From assembly GCA_004565275.1 (NCBI GenBank), contig SDOX01000005.1:904765-968764 (forward strand): a DNA stretch of 64,000 bases. The letters are read 5' to 3'. How positions within the stretch are numbered: position 1 is the first letter of the stretch; every line of letters begins with the position of its first letter. Shown one piece after another: positions 8,566 to 18,559 of the stretch. This DNA comes from Nannochloropsis salina CCMP1776 (lineage: Eukaryota; Sar; Eustigmatophyceae; Eustigmatales; Monodopsidaceae). Position numbers and translations under genes: made by a program. The notes beneath the pieces were generated by a model that saw only the letters and a program-made list of their open reading frames with translations, did no database searches and was not told where the DNA came from.

Positions 8566-11496
8566 TTACTTCTCGCTTCCTTCGAGTCGGTCGTCGTCTC
8601 TTTCGCGCGGGCCATTTTCACCCATGGATGAAACCTTAGAAAGCAGTGCGCAACAGTAATGGTGAGGCAAACAATGCGGACAGCAGCACTGACAAGCGCA
8701 CATGGAACAGAAGGCAAGGATGAACAGTGCGACGGCGCTTAGCATGTAGGGTAAATAGGATTCGTCGTTATCTGGATCTCGTCCATTCTCAAAAGCGGAC
8801 ACGACAGAAAAATCATTCGTGGTCACATTGATTTGTAGCTCCGTGATAAGACATCCTTTTGTGTGGCTAGATCCTCCTTTCAGAACTTGCGCTTGAAGGC
8901 AAGGACCACCGACCCCATCGTAGACGGTGATCGTTATGTAGTCATTGACGCGCGGGACAGTTGAGGCGTAGGTCAGGCCATTAAGCAAGGACTCCAGATT
9001 CAAGGGCAGAGCCACAAACATCAACAAGCTTGACGTTTTTTCCAAGCAATTGTTGGAACAGTACTTGGCCGACGTGAAGTCGGCCAGCCCGATGAAGGCT
9101 TCATTTAAACGTATACGCCCGTATGTGCACGCAATTCTCACCAAGACGGGATCGACACCTAGGTCTGGATCATGCACCGACATTCCCTGCAAAACTACCT
9201 GCGTTGGGAAATCTCCAGTGTGCGTGACATTGTTGATGCTTATGGTGGCGTAGATAGTGTAGTTATGCGTGGTCAACTCCAAGGAAGTTTCATCGTTTTC
9301 ATTGCGAACCACAACTTTCTGTTCCTCAGAAAATGATGATGGCAGCGCAAATGATTTATGAATACTTGCAAATGTACATGACACAACCCGAAAGTCAAAG
9401 CCGTCTTCCAGTCCGCTTTCAGTGAACAGTGCGGTGCCGTTCCACGTACGATTTGGCCATGTAAAAAAACCAGCGTCAGACATGTAATGGAGCGTGACAC
9501 CCACGTCGTAGGGAGGGCTCGACGTCTGCTCCGGTAGTTGGAACGGCACGGAGTCCAAGGAGCTGACCGTTCCATTCGCGGCAATCGTGTACAAAGTGCC
9601 ATGGCGTGGCAAGCGTGTGATCTCAAAGCATATGTCACGGCGTTGTACGCTTTGGTAGTCTGCACCGAATAATGTGATCGGAGTCAGAGTATGCTCCTGT
9701 ACAATTGGCCAAGGGACGGCTGGCAAGGCTACAAGTGAAGGTGTGATCAGAATCCTGACGAGCGCAGGAATCGATTGGGTGTTGAAGTCATCGGTGACCG
9801 TGTAAGTGAAGGAATCATTCCCAAGCATACTGCGTGAGGTGGTATCCGCGCTACGACTAGTGCTGTTGTCCTTGGCAGCTTGGGGTAGTGTTTGTGGACC
9901 TGTAAAGAAGTAAGCGACCTGTGCTGGCATCGCAGGGGCAGTCAAGATCTCATCTCCGACGATCAGAGGCGAGGTAGCATTGGTATCATTTACTCGATAC
10001 AGGTAGCCGTGAGTCGGCAGTGAGGCTACTCGAGCTGAAACGATGCGAAATCCCCCATATGCTATCCCTTCAAGCGCCACAGGCGTAAGCCTGGCCGCCA
10101 TTGCCACCAGCGACACATTAGAAGTGTTGTTGGTATGATTGGAACCGTTGCCGGCGATAGGAATTTGATGCACGGCTTTGACGTACACGGAAATTGTGGC
10201 TGTATCGCTGGCGAGGCCTGTGACACCATCCACAGCGAAAACCTCGAAGGTTGTGTAGATATGAGGCCAGGACACTTCCTTCCAGCCTGGTCTAAATCTC
10301 AGCTGAGTAGTGAAGGTGCCATTCAAAGAAGCGCCGTTTCCGCGTGGCGATTCGACGGCCAAGGCGATCGGCAACGATCCGTGAATGGCGGTGCCATTCA
10401 TGAAATAGAGCGTCCCGTTGGCGGGGAGGGTTGCCAAGCAAAGGCCCGGAAATGTGATCGGCGAAGCTGAAGCGTTGTAGTTGGGACTGGAAGGGTCGTG
10501 ATCTCCATCCAGGACCACGAGAGTAAGGCTAACAAGCTCGTCTACAGGAACAGGACTGAGGTAGAACTCAGGTGTATCGTAATGCGAGCCTACTTCACCA
10601 TTTTCTTGTACCACGTGAGAGGCATCCTGGACGATGGGCGGGCTGTTCGGGACCCGAGCTGCATAATTCTGAGCTATTTCTTCGGGAGAAAGGACTCGAT
10701 TGTACAAGGCCCAGAGGTAGATGTTGCCACAGAAAGGTTTTGAGGTGCGAAGTGCCATATCAGGAGGCTGTGAAAAAAAGAATAATCGGCTGTTTGGGCT
10801 GATAGTTATCCTGACATCAATAACACCATCATTGATAGCTTGACCATTGATATATAGCAAGCAATAATGACGGCCTGCTGTATCAGAAAACGGATCTGGC
10901 TCGCAGGTGTATACGATGTGCAGATTCCCCGGCGGAGTATCTCTCAATGAGGGTCCAGGCATAGATGTTGACTCATCACTGCCTGTAATCACCCGTAAAA
11001 CTCCTGCTTGTATAACCAAAGCTAAGTCAGGTGCTATTGTATTCACACTAGGAAAATCCATGGTAAAAATGATATACGTTTTCTCATCATTATAAGCGAT
11101 AAGATTGTGACGCATCCATGTTTCCACCGTGAAAGTCTGCGATGTTGTAAATATACCGGCCCAGTCTGCGGTCGATGCTGTCGAAGAGACGCGCTCAATA
11201 AATTCGGGGATGGAGTCTGAGTTTGTTATGCCGTCCCCAGACTCACGACAAAACGATCCGTTTACTAACAGAGAGCCAAAGAGTGGCCTCTCAGGCGAGC
11301 TCGAATCGGGTATTGTACCGGAAAAGCAGGCATCGTGATCGAAGATAAATAAGGCAATTTCGTCCGATGTACGATCATTCAGGATGGCCAACGACTTGCT
11401 GAAGAGTATGGAAACGGCATAAAGAAATTGCAGCAGCAAACGGACAGGAGGTCGACGCAAACCTAACACCTGGGTGACGCTTTTTTGTCTCGACAT
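8566..11496 (-). CDS. Large surface-type type-I membrane protein, paralogue A (LamG-like head, cadherin-like repeats)
   Basis: Start set at the ATG at 11496, because the longer frame begins with GTG. The product has 976 residues. It has an N-terminal hydrophobic leader (about 14-38), then a ConA/LamG-like beta-sandwich head to about residue 260. Tandem bacterial-cadherin-like beta-sandwich units follow, showing LPxHGTLY, GNDSFTYTVTDD and NxT/S sequons. A membrane segment lies near residue 910 (YLPYMLSAVALFILAFCSMC), followed by a Cys-rich stretch (CACQCCCPHC) and a charged cytosolic tail. Residues encoded by 10713-9389 are identical to the same region of paralogue B; head and tail are homologous but strongly diverged. 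The role is likely cell-surface adhesion or recognition, inferred from architecture. No named family was recognised. Confidence 0.8.
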   Translation of the reverse strand: MSRQKSVTQVLGLRRPPVRLLLQFLYAVSILFSKSLAILNDRTSDEIALFIFDHDACFSGTIPDSSSPERPLFGSLLVNGSFCRESGDGITNSDSIPEFIERVSSTASTADWAGIFTTSQTFTVETWMRHNLIAYNDEKTYIIFTMDFPSVNTIAPDLALVIQAGVLRVITGSDESTSMPGPSLRDTPPGNLHIVYTCEPDPFSDTAGRHYCLLYINGQAINDGVIDVRITISPNSRLFFFSQPPDMALRTSKPFCGNIYLWALYNRVLSPEEIAQNYAARVPNSPPIVQDASHVVQENGEVGSHYDTPEFYLSPVPVDELVSLTLVVLDGDHDPSSPNYNASASPITFPGLCLATLPANGTLYFMNGTAIHGSLPIALAVESPRGNGASLNGTFTTQLRFRPGWKEVSWPHIYTTFEVFAVDGVTGLASDTATISVYVKAVHQIPIAGNGSNHTNNTSNVSLVAMAARLTPVALEGIAYGGFRIVSARVASLPTHGYLYRVNDTNATSPLIVGDEILTAPAMPAQVAYFFTGPQTLPQAAKDNSTSRSADTTSRSMLGNDSFTYTVTDDFNTQSIPALVRILITPSLVALPAVPWPIVQEHTLTPITLFGADYQSVQRRDICFEITRLPRHGTLYTIAANGTVSSLDSVPFQLPEQTSSPPYDVGVTLHYMSDAGFFTWPNRTWNGTALFTESGLEDGFDFRVVSCTFASIHKSFALPSSFSEEQKVVVRNENDETSLELTTHNYTIYATISINNVTHTGDFPTQVVLQGMSVHDPDLGVDPVLVRIACTYGRIRLNEAFIGLADFTSAKYCSNNCLEKTSSLLMFVALPLNLESLLNGLTYASTVPRVNDYITITVYDGVGGPCLQAQVLKGGSSHTKGCLITELQINVTTNDFSVVSAFENGRDPDNDESYLPYMLSAVALFILAFCSMCACQCCCPHCLPHHYCCALLSKVSSMGENGPRERDDDRLEGSEK
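9389..10713 (-). repeat. Inverted repeat arm 1 (1,325 bp, within paralogue A)
   Basis: Reverse complement of 15855-17179. Paired coordinates keep a constant sum (26,568) from end to end, so there is no indel. The only mismatch I found is G at 9496 (C on the coding strand) against T at 17072, a silent Val codon change; I did not compare every base. Identity ends abruptly at both edges: the next bases outside differ and the encoded proteins drop to weak similarity. The arm encodes about 441 residues of the cadherin-like region. Confidence 0.95.
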
Positions 11497-12490
11497 CTGG
11501 ATTTCAATATGGTATGTAGGATAGCACACACTTTCAAATGAGAGTCTTCATACTATTTATTGATACTATTTGCATGGCTAATTGCATGTGTACGTATGTC
11601 AAACGAGATCGACGAATTGATATCGAGCGTGAGCGACGAGCAGTATGGGCCAGTGACAGCTGACTCGAGATGACATGTTGCCGAAGTGCCGAACGCTCTC
11701 CGACGGACGGGTTCGGACGGGCTCGGGCGTACAGTACAGTAGAGTACATATGCTTTGAGATGCTGATACCACACGTCAAAGTACTCTTCGCATTCAACAC
11801 TGAGAGCTTGTCGATTATATAACTTAAGCAAGAAACACTTGTCAATTACTTTGATTCCCAGAAAAGTGACAGCTTGCCTACATGTGCCAGTAAACGGCTT
11901 TCAAAACTCGCATGAGAATCAGTTTCAGAGTGAGATTCAAGAATCGCTAGCACCCCATTGCTGGTGGCAGGGATATATGCATGGCTCTACCGAAAAATAT
12001 ACACATTTCTAGCAGTCATAATCCATCAAATCTGCGACCACGACGGCCAACGAAATGCTATGTGATCGAATCTGAAAAGCTGAAAAAGGCACATGCTGTA
12101 ATAATCTTGGGTACGTTGCGGTAACGATGATGAACAAATCTTACTGCTCGAAAATTTCCCCAAAAAAACATACACACTATGCAATGCGTCCGCTCAGGGT
12201 ATAATATATTGAGGGCGTACAATTAAATCGAAAGGATAGACACCAAGTAAAGATGGGTTAGGGTGGCAGAGATCGGACAGTTCTGCGAAAGAATGAGTGG
12301 ATGCATAGTTGCCACCCTTTATCTTACACAAAATCGCTCACAAACTTTGGTTAGTCAAAGCATCACTGTTTTTCACTCATCGCTTGGACTTGAAAGCCGA
12401 GGACAACTCCGTCATATCTGAACCAATTGCCCTTAAAATAGCCATCTTTAAAACAAGCTCATCTCGTCATTGTAGATATTTTATTTATTT
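11497..12490. other. Region upstream of paralogue A and downstream of the RBM25-like gene
   Basis: Promoter side of paralogue A on the left and 3' flank of the RBM25-like gene on the right. A perfect 9-bp inverted repeat (AGGGTGGCA at 12260-12268, TGCCACCCT at 12310-12318) could form a stem-loop with a 41-nt loop. A 25-codon frame at 11596-11673 reads like protein but is too short to support. Confidence 0.35.
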
Positions 12491-14200
12491 TTATTGGCAC
12501 TCGATCGTGTAATATATCAATATTCTCCAGAGCTTCTCAATGAAAATATCCGCTTCGTCATCAAAAACCAAGCGTAGCTCGGCAAGTAGTTTGTTGGGAT
12601 GACAATGGCTTGTAAGTTTTGAACATATAAACTCTATTACAGTATTCTCCTCTTCCCCGAGAAGTTCTATTACCTTCGATGCGACCCAGGCTCGCAATTT
12701 ACTTGACACGAGACTGTTTTTATCTACAGCGACCCAATCGACCGGGTACATAAAAAGGGCTTTTCTATCCTGCGGTATTTTGCTCACAAGTCGCATCTGA
12801 CGCTCACATAATGACTTGAATTTGCGTATCTTTGCGCCACAATGCCTCGATGCGTTCGAAGAAGCGTCTTTAGACCATCTCTGATCATTCTTTGCCTGCT
12901 TTTGCTCTGTATTCTTCTTCAAAGGCCCTAATTCGTCAGCCGCCGGGGGCTTTGTGTCATATGATGTCCTCATATTGCTTTCACCGACATCGAGCATTAC
13001 GCAAGTATCGACTTCCCGTAATATTCCTGGAAAATCAACCGTTCTTTGGCCGTCTCTTTTTTGAAGGCACTGCGAGCCATGAGAATGACATGTAAGCAGC
13101 TCGGCGCCAGTCACATCATTGCTGCCAATCTTTTCGTCATTTAAGCAGCAGCACCCGGACGCTTCTTCGCAACCGTCCCTTGCTTTACTTTTGCTAATTT
13201 CGCGCATCTCTTCTGCTGCACAATTCGGGACCTTCATCTTTGCCTCTCTTAGAATACAGTCTACCGTCTCATTTTTGCGCTCTTTTTGTCGAAAATCCAA
13301 GCGCTCTTGCTCCTCCGCACGATGCCGAAGCTCCAGTAATCGATGTTTCTCCTGCAGACGACCACGCTCTGCCTCGGTTGTTCGAAAACGCTCCAGCTCG
13401 CCTAAAACGAGCAAGTCGTGTGCAGTACTTTTTTGTATACCGCTGAGGGACGATGAAGGGTCCCAACCCCCGGTCAAGAGCTCTTTCCTCGACCCACATC
13501 CGCTGCCACAGCCTCCTTCTTCCTCTGCCCCATGTTTACACCGTTGCCGCTTCGCAGATGCTCGAACCTCCCCTTCCCCAGCATGTACGCGCAGGTGTTG
13601 TTGTTCTATGATACTTGTTAATCGTTCTTTTGTGATTTTATCCTGGGCTGCATCCTGTTCGCTGACAGCTAACTCGACCAAACGCGCAAGCTCCTTGTTG
13701 TCCAATTTGACGAGAACCGGTTGGCAGTCCAATTTGACCCCGTTCATCAGTTCAAGGCATCGCCTGGCGTAGTTCGGCTGGGCATATTGGCAGAAGCCGA
13801 AACTTTTACCCACAGCTCGCTTCCATTCAAGTATTTTCCCGCACTGCTCTAGCAGGGTGTAGATTACGTAGTCCGGGACCGTTGGAGGTAGTCTTCCCAC
13901 AAAGACTGTCATTGGGTCATCCTCTCTTCTATGTGAGGATACTAGTACTTGTGCTGTACTTGAACACTCTGTCGCGTGGACTCGTCCGTTCTCAGCTATG
14001 ATGTCACAGTTGTGCCTCAGGCTATCGGCTGCATGATCAGAAAGGGATGCTTCGCTAGCTCTCAAAAGACCAGACGCAGCTTTATCAGCTGGTGGGGAGA
14101 TAGTTGCGGTTGTTTCGTGAGAAAGATAAGTCTGCGAAGATACGATATTTTTGGGCAGAAAGAAGGGTGGTGGGGCACCGCGTGGTGGATCACGGGTCAT
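12491..14200 (-). CDS. RBM25: RBM25-like splicing factor (RRM + PWI)
   Basis: 569 residues. One RRM spans about residues 97-172: RNP2 is VFVGRLP and RNP1 is KSFGFCQYA, followed by LVKLD. A long charged, Glu/Arg/Lys-rich middle follows, with a helical segment rich in RxRxEEQERLDFRQKER. The C-terminal PWI domain covers about 470-569 (YPVDWVAVD, LRAWVASKVIELLGEEENTVIEF, then a helix ending at the stop). This order is that of human RBM25 and its yeast counterpart Snu71, U1-snRNP-associated regulators of 5' splice site choice in the nucleus. The middle is shorter than in animals. ATG 14200 is supported by an in-frame TAG upstream and by a TTTTTTACAG acceptor ending at 14240, implying an intron in the 5' untranslated region. 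The gene lies within the spacer of the inverted repeat pair. Confidence 0.85.
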   Translation of the reverse strand: MTRDPPRGAPPPFFLPKNIVSSQTYLSHETTATISPPADKAASGLLRASEASLSDHAADSLRHNCDIIAENGRVHATECSSTAQVLVSSHRREDDPMTVFVGRLPPTVPDYVIYTLLEQCGKILEWKRAVGKSFGFCQYAQPNYARRCLELMNGVKLDCQPVLVKLDNKELARLVELAVSEQDAAQDKITKERLTSIIEQQHLRVHAGEGEVRASAKRQRCKHGAEEEGGCGSGCGSRKELLTGGWDPSSSLSGIQKSTAHDLLVLGELERFRTTEAERGRLQEKHRLLELRHRAEEQERLDFRQKERKNETVDCILREAKMKVPNCAAEEMREISKSKARDGCEEASGCCCLNDEKIGSNDVTGAELLTCHSHGSQCLQKRDGQRTVDFPGILREVDTCVMLDVGESNMRTSYDTKPPAADELGPLKKNTEQKQAKNDQRWSKDASSNASRHCGAKIRKFKSLCERQMRLVSKIPQDRKALFMYPVDWVAVDKNSLVSSKLRAWVASKVIELLGEEENTVIEFICSKLTSHCHPNKLLAELRLVFDDEADIFIEKLWRILIYYTIECQ

Positions 14201-15056
14201 GTTGAGCGGCGGTCCCGGCGTCGGAGTGAGCTATTGACCCTGTAAAAAAGGAATTTGAGGCGTTAAATCAAACAAACTTAGTTGTACGTAAGTAGCAAGG
14301 ATACTGGGCGCCATCAATGCCAAGCATGGTAATTTCCCATCCGCTGACTTTGCTTCCTCAGACCTAGCGGAGGAAGGCGCAGCATGCATTGCATTACAGG
14401 CTAGGAGAAAGCCGCACAAGAGCCGTCACGGTGGTGGGGCCACGTCCTAGCTCAGGAGAACCTATTTACGACAAGACCAGATGTGTGGGTCACAGCTTCT
14501 GGACTGACGCGCACGCGAAACACCATTTAGGAGCTCATCGACGGCTGCGTCCGACAGGGCGGGCAAGATTGCCGCTAGACGAGCCAGAGGGGGCGGACGA
14601 GCTTGCTGAGGGCTGTCGACTGCCTCCTGACCCCACGCCGCTCGAGTTCAGTGGTGAAAAGCACCGTTCAGTCCACGTCACACGAATATATCAATACTCT
14701 AGAGAAATAAGTCTTTTGGACTGTCGCATCCCCGATATGTTGAAAACACTCTCCTTGCAAAGGCCCAAAAGCTACGTTCCTGACCCGCATTTTTGGTCGG
14801 AATCGTCGACATGCGACCGAGAGCTCAACAGGGTAAATTACGCCGCCGCCACAAAAGAAATGCAATATTTGAAAGCCATGAAAAAAAAATCCGACATAAA
14901 CTGGTCCCTTCTTGCACCATTCTTGCTTATTCGATACATGCGCTAACATTCGATTAGAACTTTGGCTATAATTTTCATGCATACTGTGTTGACCCTTTTT
15001 TCCCCTTCTCCACTGATTTCATCATATTTTAGCTATCACCGCGTGCCCAGATTGTT
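14201..15056. promoter_or_regulatory. Divergent region between the RBM25-like gene and paralogue B
   Basis: Contains the putative 5'-UTR intron of the RBM25-like gene (acceptor at 14240 on the minus strand) and the promoter of paralogue B. A GC-rich stretch at about 14420-14660 has open frames on both strands. One minus-strand frame gives a helix-like LARLAAILPALSDAAVDELL, possibly an exon of an unidentified gene, but I cannot assemble one. A 185-codon plus frame at 14389-14946 looks non-coding. Confidence 0.35.
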
Positions 15057-17987
15057 ATGCAGGTAACTTTTTTTTTAGCTGGGCTCTTTTGTACCTTGGA
15101 TAGCTTTGCACATTTTTCTACTGTCTTGGCAAGCTACCAAAGGCAAGTAAGTCCGGAAGTTATTTTCTCAATGGGCCATGACGAATGTCTCGCTGGTGAT
15201 GTTTTAGATGGACAACCACTGAACGCACTCGGTTCGTTACATTTGAATAAAGATTGGATTTCATGTCTAAATGGCGACGGCATTGAGCATATCAGCCGTT
15301 TTGAATCGCCCATAGAAGCTGATGTCAGTTCTGAAACAGGGCCTCCTGAAGGGGGCTTTGCGTATGCCTTATCTCCTTTTGACAACCTTAGCACGCCTAC
15401 AGTGAGAAACATGTCGATTCAGGTATGGCTGAGCGTACATTCTAACTGGACTGATCATCAGATGGCCGTCATTTTCTCGGTGGGAAATGAGAGCATGTTT
15501 CGTCTAAAATTAATCCAAAAGAATGCAAAGCTTTTTATCAAGTTTACGGCACCACAAGGCACATTCGGCGCTGCCACTCTCGACATAAGCTTTCCGCTGC
15601 CCTACAATACACCACCTACAGCGATTTGCTTGGTTATAACTGCAGAAACGAACTACATTTCAATGGCGGGGACACCTCGGCAACGCATCGTACATCGGGT
15701 GTATGTCAATGGGGTTCACAATGCAAGTGAGAATCAGCGAAGTGCGCTCGACGGCAGACTCACGTATTGGGATGCAACAGACCGCTTGTTTTTCTTTTCT
15801 GAACCATCATTTTTAAGCACCGAAACAGTTGAGTGGTCCGGAAGGTTGTTCGAATGGGCCTTGTACAATCGAGTCCTTTCTCCCGAAGAAATAGCTCAGA
15901 ATTATGCAGCTCGGGTCCCGAACAGCCCGCCCATCGTCCAGGATGCCTCTCACGTGGTACAAGAAAATGGTGAAGTAGGCTCGCATTACGATACACCTGA
16001 GTTCTACCTCAGTCCTGTTCCTGTAGACGAGCTTGTTAGCCTTACTCTCGTGGTCCTGGATGGAGATCACGACCCTTCCAGTCCCAACTACAACGCTTCA
16101 GCTTCGCCGATCACATTTCCGGGCCTTTGCTTGGCAACCCTCCCCGCCAACGGGACGCTCTATTTCATGAATGGCACCGCCATTCACGGATCGTTGCCGA
16201 TCGCCTTGGCCGTCGAATCGCCACGCGGAAACGGCGCTTCTTTGAATGGCACCTTCACTACTCAGCTGAGATTTAGACCAGGCTGGAAGGAAGTGTCCTG
16301 GCCTCATATCTACACAACCTTCGAGGTTTTCGCTGTGGATGGTGTCACAGGCCTCGCCAGCGATACAGCCACAATTTCCGTGTACGTCAAAGCCGTGCAT
16401 CAAATTCCTATCGCCGGCAACGGTTCCAATCATACCAACAACACTTCTAATGTGTCGCTGGTGGCAATGGCGGCCAGGCTTACGCCTGTGGCGCTTGAAG
16501 GGATAGCATATGGGGGATTTCGCATCGTTTCAGCTCGAGTAGCCTCACTGCCGACTCACGGCTACCTGTATCGAGTAAATGATACCAATGCTACCTCGCC
16601 TCTGATCGTCGGAGATGAGATCTTGACTGCCCCTGCGATGCCAGCACAGGTCGCTTACTTCTTTACAGGTCCACAAACACTACCCCAAGCTGCCAAGGAC
16701 AACAGCACTAGTCGTAGCGCGGATACCACCTCACGCAGTATGCTTGGGAATGATTCCTTCACTTACACGGTCACCGATGACTTCAACACCCAATCGATTC
16801 CTGCGCTCGTCAGGATTCTGATCACACCTTCACTTGTAGCCTTGCCAGCCGTCCCTTGGCCAATTGTACAGGAGCATACTCTGACTCCGATCACATTATT
16901 CGGTGCAGACTACCAAAGCGTACAACGCCGTGACATATGCTTTGAGATCACACGCTTGCCACGCCATGGCACTTTGTACACGATTGCCGCGAATGGAACG
17001 GTCAGCTCCTTGGACTCCGTGCCGTTCCAACTACCGGAGCAGACGTCGAGCCCTCCCTACGACGTGGGTGTTACGCTCCATTACATGTCTGACGCTGGTT
17101 TTTTTACATGGCCAAATCGTACGTGGAACGGCACCGCACTGTTCACTGAAAGCGGACTGGAAGACGGCTTTGACTTTCGTGTGGTAGAATGTTTTGCAGC
17201 AAAGAATGGTCAACTTTCCGTGTCACTTCCTTCAGAGCAACAGATTATAGTTCAAAACGTTAACGATCCCACGCAAATCACCGCACCTCCAGCTTTGCCA
17301 TTTTCAGTGCTAGGACTTGGCGCCCTTGATGATGACACTGGTACAAACGAGCACAATGAAGACTCTCAAAAAGAAGACGTGCTAAAACTCTCAGGTTGGC
17401 GCATACTGGACGTCGATAAAGATGTAGATCCAACGCTGGTCCACATCAGGGCATTTTACGGCATCGTGCGCCTAAATCAATTATATTTGTCCCTCGCAGA
17501 TTTTACCTCACTTAGATGCCAAAAGACTCGCGAGAATAACGAAAGCAGCATAGCTGCGGTAGAAGGGTCCTCTCATCTTTTATCGAATTGTCAAGGAAGC
17601 GGTGAGGACAGATTTATGGCGTTCGTGACTACGCCCGGTCACTTAAGTCTGCTGTTAGAAGGAATGGAATATCGCTCTATTGTCACCAATGTAGTTGACA
17701 CTGTAAGTGTGACGATATTCGATGGAAAGACGCAAAATGGTGGCCAAGATGGCTGTTTAGCCATGCACGCTTTCAACTCCACATCTCTTCTGAATAGTTG
17801 CTGGGTGACGACAGCAAATTTGACCGTTGAAGTGGGCACCTCTGCATTGTTATCCCACTTACAATTCTCAAACAGTAAAGAGCGTCTGCCTGTTACTTTA
17901 TGGTTTGCATGCGGAGGGGGTACATTATTCATAATCCTAGCTGGATCAACATTCATTTTGATGCAGCGTAAAACGATGTCTGCATGA
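15057..17987 (+). CDS. Large surface-type type-I membrane protein, paralogue B
   Basis: 976 residues from ATG 15057. A clear N-terminal signal peptide (about 1-25, VTFFLAGLFCTLDSFAHF) is followed by a ConA/LamG-like head (to about 265) ending FEWALYNRVLSPEEIAQNYA, the typical last strand and helix of LamG-type sandwiches. The cadherin-like repeat region shared with paralogue A follows, then a diverged C-terminal part. Near the end are a membrane segment (LWFACGGGTLFIILAGSTFIL) and a very short basic tail. Tails differ: A has a Cys-rich, charged cytosolic end, B almost none. Many N-glycosylation sequons lie in the shared core. Likely secretory-pathway delivery to the cell surface; the ligand is unknown. 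The encoded segment from 15855 to 17179 is the second arm of the inverted repeat. Confidence 0.82.
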   Translation: MQVTFFLAGLFCTLDSFAHFSTVLASYQRQVSPEVIFSMGHDECLAGDVLDGQPLNALGSLHLNKDWISCLNGDGIEHISRFESPIEADVSSETGPPEGGFAYALSPFDNLSTPTVRNMSIQVWLSVHSNWTDHQMAVIFSVGNESMFRLKLIQKNAKLFIKFTAPQGTFGAATLDISFPLPYNTPPTAICLVITAETNYISMAGTPRQRIVHRVYVNGVHNASENQRSALDGRLTYWDATDRLFFFSEPSFLSTETVEWSGRLFEWALYNRVLSPEEIAQNYAARVPNSPPIVQDASHVVQENGEVGSHYDTPEFYLSPVPVDELVSLTLVVLDGDHDPSSPNYNASASPITFPGLCLATLPANGTLYFMNGTAIHGSLPIALAVESPRGNGASLNGTFTTQLRFRPGWKEVSWPHIYTTFEVFAVDGVTGLASDTATISVYVKAVHQIPIAGNGSNHTNNTSNVSLVAMAARLTPVALEGIAYGGFRIVSARVASLPTHGYLYRVNDTNATSPLIVGDEILTAPAMPAQVAYFFTGPQTLPQAAKDNSTSRSADTTSRSMLGNDSFTYTVTDDFNTQSIPALVRILITPSLVALPAVPWPIVQEHTLTPITLFGADYQSVQRRDICFEITRLPRHGTLYTIAANGTVSSLDSVPFQLPEQTSSPPYDVGVTLHYMSDAGFFTWPNRTWNGTALFTESGLEDGFDFRVVECFAAKNGQLSVSLPSEQQIIVQNVNDPTQITAPPALPFSVLGLGALDDDTGTNEHNEDSQKEDVLKLSGWRILDVDKDVDPTLVHIRAFYGIVRLNQLYLSLADFTSLRCQKTRENNESSIAAVEGSSHLLSNCQGSGEDRFMAFVTTPGHLSLLLEGMEYRSIVTNVVDTVSVTIFDGKTQNGGQDGCLAMHAFNSTSLLNSCWVTTANLTVEVGTSALLSHLQFSNSKERLPVTLWFACGGGTLFIILAGSTFILMQRKTMSA
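15855..17179 (+). repeat. Inverted repeat arm 2 (1,325 bp, within paralogue B)
   Basis: Matches the reverse complement of 9389-10713 without gaps, apart from the difference at 17072. Arms are separated by 5,141 bp (10714-15854) that hold the heads of both paralogues and the RBM25-like gene. Both arms keep the same codon phase, so recombination between them would keep both reading frames intact. Confidence 0.95.
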
Positions 17988-18559
17988 GAGGGCTCGGGGC
18001 TGAATATGAAGTGTATGACAGAATCATGTTTGATCGCAATTGGAATTTGATCTGAGGGGCCAAAGTAGGATAAGTATGGCACACATGTCAGACGAATTGG
18101 TACCTTGACTCGACCGGATATGGCACTACTCCGCCGCACTTTCTCTATATATGCAGATAAATCGCATCCTTCGACAATTTGTGGAACACACATCTTGGGG
18201 CTCATCCTCGATAAAGCACACTTTACATATCACTCTTTTTAGTTGTTTTGGTATTCTCGTTTGCATGCGCTTTCGTAACTTCGCAATCAGCCTTTTTTCT
18301 CCTCCAATTAAGGATCAAGTATGACCTGCGGTTAGATTCTCATATAAGTAGCTTCTTCACATGTTTCTACGTATAGAAGGGACCGAAACATCGATACCGT
18401 GATAAGTGTTTATTCTCTCATGGAAAAACTGGTGAAACGGTGCACCACCGTGCCCTCTCGAGATAGATCCGACATTGAGAAAGTACCTCCTCCTGGCAGT
18501 TGGACGCCAAAACATTTATAATCGTTTTTACATGACACTTATTTATAATTACTGTTTGT
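17988..18559. other. 3' flank of paralogue B; no recognised gene
   Basis: AT-rich sequence with only short open frames. I see no supported gene or RNA here. Confidence 0.4.

Noticed and set aside
11596-11673. Micro-frame MSNEIDELISSVSDEQYG... on the plus strand.
   Set aside because: 25 codons only, in the promoter region of paralogue A, no exon partner found.
14389-14946. 185-codon plus-strand frame.
   Set aside because: Composition is not protein-like, it lies in the 5' region of the RBM25-like gene and shows no family features.
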